Source of the DNA: Virgibacillus_F sp049310925
Lineage (GTDB): Bacteria; Bacillota; Bacilli; Bacillales; Amphibacillaceae
Direction: 5' to 3'
NCBI RefSeq assembly: GCF_049310925.1
Contig: NZ_JBMERP010000106.1
Location: forward strand, 1 to 9,473
DNA length: 9,473 nucleotides
Below are positions 6,376 to 9,473 of the stretch, piece after piece; the first letter of the stretch is position 1, and each line of letters starts with the position of its first letter. The notes below the pieces were generated by a model that worked only from the letters and a program-made list of their open reading frames with translations, ran no database searches and had not been told where the DNA came from. The translations under genes and the position numbers were made by a program.

Positions 6376-7338
6376 TCAGTAATCGGTAAGTGATGTCTTC
6401 AATTGAGTAAAAAGTTCGGCCAGATAACTAGGGGCTGTCAAGTAAAGAAGGCCATTTCCTTCCAACTTAGGTGATAAGCCTAATGGAACAGTTCGTTTAA
6501 TTAATTGGGCATATAGCTCAGGCTCAGATAATTCTCGATCAAAATAATTGTTTGCCTCGATTTTGATTAACGCCAATGCTCCAGAAGCATGTGGCGCCGC
6601 CATTGATGTACCACTCAATGTTGCGTATTTGCCACCTAAGTACGTTGATAAGATTTTTTCGCCAGGTGCAACGAGATCGAGCTCATTATTAGAATTAGTG
6701 AAATCGGAAGAATGCCGGTTTAAATCAATTGCACCTACACTAATGACTTCATTATAGCTTCCTGGGTAGGCAAATTCATCTGTTGAAAAATTACCATCTC
6801 CTTCATTTCCAGCAGCACAAACGACAAGGATATTCTCGTTAACAGCGCTTTTGATAGCTTCATAAAGCTTGGGATGGTCTGTTGGCCCTCCGAGTGACAT
6901 GGATATAATATCTACTTTTTGCTCGATAGCAAAGTTAATCCCATCAATGATCCAGTCATATTGACCAAAACCTTTTTTGTTCAGGACCTTCACAATGAGC
7001 AAATTTGCTTCGGGAGCTACACCAGTTACCCCTTCATTGTTTAGAGTGGCGGCAATTGTTCCTGCTACATGTGTTCCATGACCAGCATAATCCATATAAA
7101 TAGCTGGATTGTCCGAATCATCATCTGTAAAGTTTTTTCCACCAACGACACGTTCCATTAAGTCTGGATGGTTTATGTCACATCCAGTGTCAAGAATCGC
7201 TACCGTGACACCCTTACCCTTGGTAACCTGCCAAATCTCCGGGGCCTGAATGAGTTTAATCCCTTTTGGAATCTCATTGTCAATTTGATCCATCTCTTCA
7301 TTCACTAGGTATGGAATAACTTGAACATAGTTTTTCAT
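6376..7338 (-). CDS. ispA: Intracellular subtilisin-type serine protease (peptidase S8)
   Basis: The 320-residue protein has the subtilisin triad: Asp50 in AILDTG, His87 in GHGTHVAGT and Ser245 in SGTSMAAPH, with oxyanion Asn178 in CAAGNEGDG. No signal peptide is present. The short N-terminal extension has VIPY (7-10), matching the LIPY motif of the inhibitory propeptide in intracellular subtilisins. GGKNFTDDD and EQKVDIISMSLGGP are also characteristic, and length matches Bacillus IspA (about 319). Known relatives degrade cytoplasmic proteins in stationary phase after removal of the propeptide, with calcium and dimerisation needed for activity. The start is set by AGGAGGG (complement of 7345-7351), 6 bases upstream of ATG. 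It is divergent from the exonuclease gene and convergent with the lipoprotein gene. Identity is secure. Confidence 0.96.
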   Translation of the reverse strand: MKNYVQVIPYLVNEEMDQIDNEIPKGIKLIQAPEIWQVTKGKGVTVAILDTGCDINHPDLMERVVGGKNFTDDDSDNPAIYMDYAGHGTHVAGTIAATLNNEGVTGVAPEANLLIVKVLNKKGFGQYDWIIDGINFAIEQKVDIISMSLGGPTDHPKLYEAIKSAVNENILVVCAAGNEGDGNFSTDEFAYPGSYNEVISVGAIDLNRHSSDFTNSNNELDLVAPGEKILSTYLGGKYATLSGTSMAAPHASGALALIKIEANNYFDRELSEPELYAQLIKRTVPLGLSPKLEGNGLLYLTAPSYLAELFTQLKTSLTDY

Positions 7339-7367
7339 TTCATTCCCTCCTGATACAGGATATACTA

Positions 7368-7391
7368 AATGTTATCTAACATTCTAACATT
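7368..7391. repeat. Inverted and direct AATGTTA repeats upstream of ispA
   Basis: AATGTTA (7368-7374) and TAACATT (7377-7383) form an inverted repeat with a 2-base centre, and TAACATT recurs directly at 7385-7391. The cluster lies 30-53 bases before the ispA start, where a promoter or operator should be. I found no convincing ispA -35/-10 pair, so the cluster may be an operator over a weak or alternative-sigma promoter. Confidence 0.4.
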
Positions 7392-7467
7392 TTAGATTGT
7401 TTAGCGATAGATTCATAAGTAATAGGAAAATTTACATGACTGTTAGAGAAGAAGAATTAGTTTTTCA

Positions 7468-7476
7468 TGTTATAAT
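7468..7476 (+). promoter_or_regulatory. Extended -10 promoter for the exonuclease/YwaF pair
   Basis: TGTTATAAT (7468-7476) is a perfect extended -10 (TGnTATAAT), 36 bases before the exonuclease start codon. The expected -35 region has no good match, which extended -10 promoters tolerate. Confidence 0.5.
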
Positions 7477-7512
7477 AGTGTTAATTATTATTCGTACGTA
7501 AGGAGATATAAC

Positions 7513-8124
7513 ATGAATTTTATTTCAATAGATTTTGAAACTGCAAATGAGAAAAGACACAGTCCATGTGCAATAGGGATTGTAGTTGCAAATGAAACAG
7601 GGATCGTTGATGAGTTTTACAGTTTAATTAATCCGCTTATGGAATTCAGTTCTTTTAATATAAGAGTACATGGCATAATAGAAGAAGATGTTAGTGACGC
7701 ACCAACTTTTCCAGAAATTTGGCCGAAGTTCAGATCCTATTTAACTGATAATACCGTTATTGCTCATAATGCTAGTTTCGATATGAGTGTCCTGAGAAAG
7801 ACATTGGATTACTTCAATCTTACATACCCAGACATGGAATATTTATGTACTGTAGAGATTTCCAAACGCATATGGCCGGATTTAATGAATCATCGTTTAA
7901 ATACAGTTGCAGCACATCACAGAATTACCTTTGAACATCACCATGCCTTGGAGGATGCACGTGTTGCTGCACTGGTTTTAGTTAAAGCAATACAGGAAAA
8001 TGGAGCAGAACATCTAGATGATTTTATTAAAATATGTAATATGAAAAAAGGGAAAATATATGAAAGAGGTTATGTAACTCCAAAAATTAACGCTAAACGA
8101 CGTACCAAGAGAATGTATTTTTAA
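7513..8124 (+). CDS. DEDDh 3'-5' exonuclease, DnaQ/PolC-epsilon-like
   Basis: The 203-residue protein is a stand-alone RNase H-fold exonuclease. Exo I is IDFETAN with Asp7 and Glu9; Exo II is VIAHNASFDMSVL with Asp90; Exo III is HHALEDA with His143 and Asp148. All DEDDh metal-binding and catalytic residues are thus present. The central RVHGIIEEDVSDAPTF segment is typical of the DNA polymerase III epsilon-like group. The C-terminus is a short basic tail (KINAKRRTKRMYF) that could contact nucleic acid; no BRCT, helicase or polymerase domain is attached. DNA or RNA may be the substrate: the fold does not decide. ATG at 7513 has AAGGAG (7500-7505) 7 bases upstream. The next gene begins 32 bases after the stop without a terminator, suggesting co-transcription. 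Confidence 0.92.
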   Translation: MNFISIDFETANEKRHSPCAIGIVVANETGIVDEFYSLINPLMEFSSFNIRVHGIIEEDVSDAPTFPEIWPKFRSYLTDNTVIAHNASFDMSVLRKTLDYFNLTYPDMEYLCTVEISKRIWPDLMNHRLNTVAAHHRITFEHHHALEDARVAALVLVKAIQENGAEHLDDFIKICNMKKGKIYERGYVTPKINAKRRTKRMYF

Positions 8125-8156
8125 ATTAATTAATCCAATATAAGGGACGGATTAAC

Positions 8157-8870
8157 GTGTTAAATCACTTTAAATATAAGTATGATGGTGAATATTTCAC
8201 CTTATTCTCTATGTCACATCTAATAATGCTGGCTATAACTATTGCCTGTATAATAGTTGTTTACAGTATGAGAAATAGTAACCATGCATTTAACATAAAA
8301 TACTTTGTTCTATTTGGGTTGATTGGTTCTGAATTGACCTTAAACTTGTGGTATATATTCAATGGAGTATGGAATGTTGAAAATACATTACCTTTTCAAC
8401 TGTGCTCCATCTCTTTGTACTTAAGTATTTTTATGTTAATCACTGAAAAATTTTTTCTATTTGAAATCACCTTCTTTTTAGGCATAGGAGGAGCTTTACA
8501 GGCTTTATTAACACCGGAGCTGTATCACGACTTTCCGCACTATCGTTATTTCCACTTTTTTGTGGCGCACATAGCTATTGTGCTAGCGTCCATTTATATG
8601 GCATCTGTAAAAAAATACAAACCTACACTAAAATCAGTCTGGAAAGCAATGCTAGCTTTGAATCTGATTGCCATTTTCGTTTATATTATAAATCAATTAA
8701 CTGGTGGAAATTACATGTTTTTGTCCTGGAAGCCTTCTAATGCTAGTCTGATTGATTATTTAGGGGAATATCCCTGGTATTTACTGTCCTTGGAGTTTGT
8801 CGCATTAACAATGTTTCTTATTTTATATGTAGTTTTTCCAATTTATAGTTATAGTAGAATAAAGAAATAG
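8157..8870 (+). CDS. YwaF/TIGR02206 family integral membrane protein (TMEM164-like)
   Basis: The 237-residue protein is almost wholly hydrophobic, with about seven helices (roughly 18-37, 48-68, 80-97, 103-120, 133-150, 160-180, 206-230). LPFQLCSISLYLS (78-90), the LTPELYHDFPHYRYFHFFVAH stretch (118-138) and YPWYLLSLE (205-213) are the segments by which I place it with Bacillus YwaF and the TIGR02206 family, related to eukaryotic TMEM164. Its bacterial function is unknown. The start is GTG at 8157, preceded by AGGGACGG (8143-8150); it gives the expected N-terminus with a YFTLFSMSH motif, whereas the next in-frame ATG (residue 19) would remove it. It follows the exonuclease by 32 bases and a terminator closes the unit. 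Confidence 0.85.
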   Translation: MLNHFKYKYDGEYFTLFSMSHLIMLAITIACIIVVYSMRNSNHAFNIKYFVLFGLIGSELTLNLWYIFNGVWNVENTLPFQLCSISLYLSIFMLITEKFFLFEITFFLGIGGALQALLTPELYHDFPHYRYFHFFVAHIAIVLASIYMASVKKYKPTLKSVWKAMLALNLIAIFVYIINQLTGGNYMFLSWKPSNASLIDYLGEYPWYLLSLEFVALTMFLILYVVFPIYSYSRIKK

Positions 8871-8872
8871 TA

Positions 8873-8897
8873 ATTAGTGACAAAGTTTTGTACTAAT
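8873..8897 (+). other. Small AT-rich hairpin just after the YwaF-type gene
   Basis: ATTAGT (8873-8878) pairs with ACTAAT (8892-8897) and ACAA with TTGT inside it, past one bulged G. It is followed by TTCTC rather than a T run. It is probably a minor structure upstream of the main terminator. Confidence 0.3.
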
Positions 8898-8912
8898 TTC
8901 TCAATCTAACTT

Positions 8913-8948
8913 AAAGCAGAAAGTGTATACATTACACTTTCTGCTTTT
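8913..8948. terminator. Terminator between the YwaF-type gene and the DUF3899 gene
   Basis: A perfect 15-bp stem pairs 8913-8927 with 8933-8947 around a 5-base loop, ending in TTTT on the + strand. On the - strand the stem is followed by TTTAAGTT, a weaker U tract, so it can serve the converging DUF3899 transcript less efficiently. Confidence 0.88.
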
Positions 8949-8980
8949 GCATTATAATCTGCTATTATATACAAATTTCA

Positions 8981-8996
8981 TAACGATACATCGTTA
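8981..8996. repeat. 7-bp inverted repeat over the DUF3899 stop codon
   Basis: TAACGAT (8981-8987) and ATCGTTA (8990-8996) are exact reverse complements with a 2-base centre. The outer three bases are the stop codon of the - strand gene. As RNA it could form a 6-bp stem with a 4-base loop; no T run follows, so it is not a terminator by itself. Confidence 0.4.
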
Positions 8997-9362
8997 GATT
9001 GTAATAACCCAAGAAAATAAAATAGATATTACTAGAAGCAGTAACCCAGCAACAAGACAAGGGATAGTTAAAGAAAATGTTATCTTGTAAGGGTTGAGGT
9101 CACTTTTTTTTCCTTCGACTTCATTTAATACTCGTACCGTAGGATTTGAATTTTTAATCAACCGTTTGGAACTTCTTACAATCCCATTAAAAAATCCTCC
9201 TTGCAGTACAAGCATTGCACTACTAACAACGGTTAAAAGGAGAGAATACATAAATAAACTGTTGATCAAATTTAACAGATTAATAGAATGGTCTATAAAA
9301 AGAGAGGAGATCGTTGCTATTGAAAGTGTTAACAAAACTGGAGATGCAACCTTACGTAACAT
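8994..9362 (-). CDS. DUF3899 family small membrane protein
   Basis: The 122-residue protein has three predicted membrane helices (about 7-22, 30-53 and 98-119). After helix 2 comes LQGGFFNGIVRSSKRLIK, the segment by which I recognise DUF3899, a small Firmicutes membrane family without assigned function. A basic, polar loop of about 40 residues follows, probably cytoplasmic. ATG at 9362 is chosen because AGGTGG (complement of 9371-9376) lies 8 bases upstream; the GTG at 9374 would add four residues but overlaps that ribosome site. A promoter is visible upstream, and the gene converges on the exonuclease/YwaF unit. Confidence 0.82.
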   Translation of the reverse strand: MLRKVASPVLLTLSIATISSLFIDHSINLLNLINSLFMYSLLLTVVSSAMLVLQGGFFNGIVRSSKRLIKNSNPTVRVLNEVEGKKSDLNPYKITFSLTIPCLVAGLLLLVISILFSWVITI

Positions 9363-9400
9363 AATAATTGCCACCTACTAAAAAAGATTGTAATTACACA

Positions 9401-9428
9401 ATTATAGCACATTAAATAATCGTTTGAA
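9401..9428 (-). promoter_or_regulatory. Promoter for the DUF3899 gene
   Basis: On the - strand, TATAAT (complement of 9401-9406) is preceded by TG one base away, giving an extended -10. TTCAAA (complement of 9423-9428) lies 16 bases further upstream as a partial -35. The -10 ends 38 bases before the chosen ATG. Confidence 0.55.
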
Positions 9429-9460
9429 AATTAAAATAATGCTTGACTAGTTGAATAGAT

Positions 9461-9465
9461 AGGAG
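9461..9465 (+). promoter_or_regulatory. Ribosome-binding site of a gene starting beyond the window
   Basis: AGGAG at 9461-9465 is followed by TAACTTAA to the window end, leaving 8 bases before position 9474. That is normal spacing for a start codon immediately past the edge, on the + strand and divergent from the DUF3899 gene. Confidence 0.4.
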
Positions 9466-9473
9466 TAACTTAA

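Noticed and set aside
7421..7435. CodY-like box upstream of ispA
   Set aside because: Only one half (AATTTTC on the - strand) fits; about five mismatches over 15 bases is too weak in AT-rich DNA, although ispA is a plausible CodY target.
9094..9381. 95-codon open frame on the + strand
   Set aside because: It overlaps the DUF3899 gene antisense, while the - strand frame has family motifs, a ribosome site and a promoter.
1..9473. Mobile element, CRISPR array, defence island or tRNA genes
   Set aside because: No transposase, integrase, regularly spaced repeats, restriction or toxin genes, or cloverleaf sequences were seen; gene style is uniform throughout.

Overview
This is an AT-rich stretch of chromosome from a low-GC Gram-positive rod, most likely a member of the Bacillaceae (Bacillus, Virgibacillus, Oceanobacillus or a relative). 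The evidence is the strong AGGAGG-type ribosome sites, TTG and GTG starts, intrinsic terminators, an intracellular subtilisin of the IspA type, and recognisable YfmJ, YwaF, DUF2254, DUF4349 and DUF3899 family proteins. It reads as ordinary core chromosome. I see no phage, transposon, CRISPR, tRNA or rRNA, and no defence cassette. No gap between genes exceeds 300 bases; the longest (5144-5410) is described below.

Layout. Positions 1-1416 (+) hold a 14-helix drug-efflux transporter of the DHA2/LmrB type, cut at its N-terminus by the window edge. Positions 1497-2405 (+) hold metA behind its own sigma-A promoter; residue Glu111 predicts an acetyl-CoA-using enzyme. Positions 2576-3580 (+) hold a YfmJ/CurA-type NADP-dependent oxidoreductase closed by a 16-bp terminator hairpin. 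Positions 3761-5143 (+) hold a DUF2254 membrane protein with a possible sigma-B promoter. Positions 5411-6316 (+) hold a DUF4349 lipoprotein, preceded by a 9-bp inverted repeat that contains a promoter-like sequence. It converges on ispA (6376-7338, -) across a strong bidirectional terminator. Positions 7513-8124 and 8157-8870 (+) form a likely two-gene unit: a DEDDh 3'-5' exonuclease and a YwaF/TMEM164-like membrane protein. They converge on a DUF3899 membrane protein (8994-9362, -) across a second terminator. A ribosome-binding site at the last bases suggests another + strand gene starting just past the edge.

Functionally the genes are mostly independent housekeeping and accessory units: drug export, methionine synthesis, enone or quinone reduction, intracellular proteolysis, nucleic-acid exonuclease activity, and four membrane or envelope proteins of poorly known role. 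The points most worth a second look are regulatory or specificity details: the MetA acyl donor, the symmetric promoter/operator before the DUF4349 gene, the possible sigma-B promoter, the repeat cluster in the ispA/exonuclease divergent region, and conserved Cys/His residues in the YwaF protein. I did not find a convincing undescribed multi-gene system.
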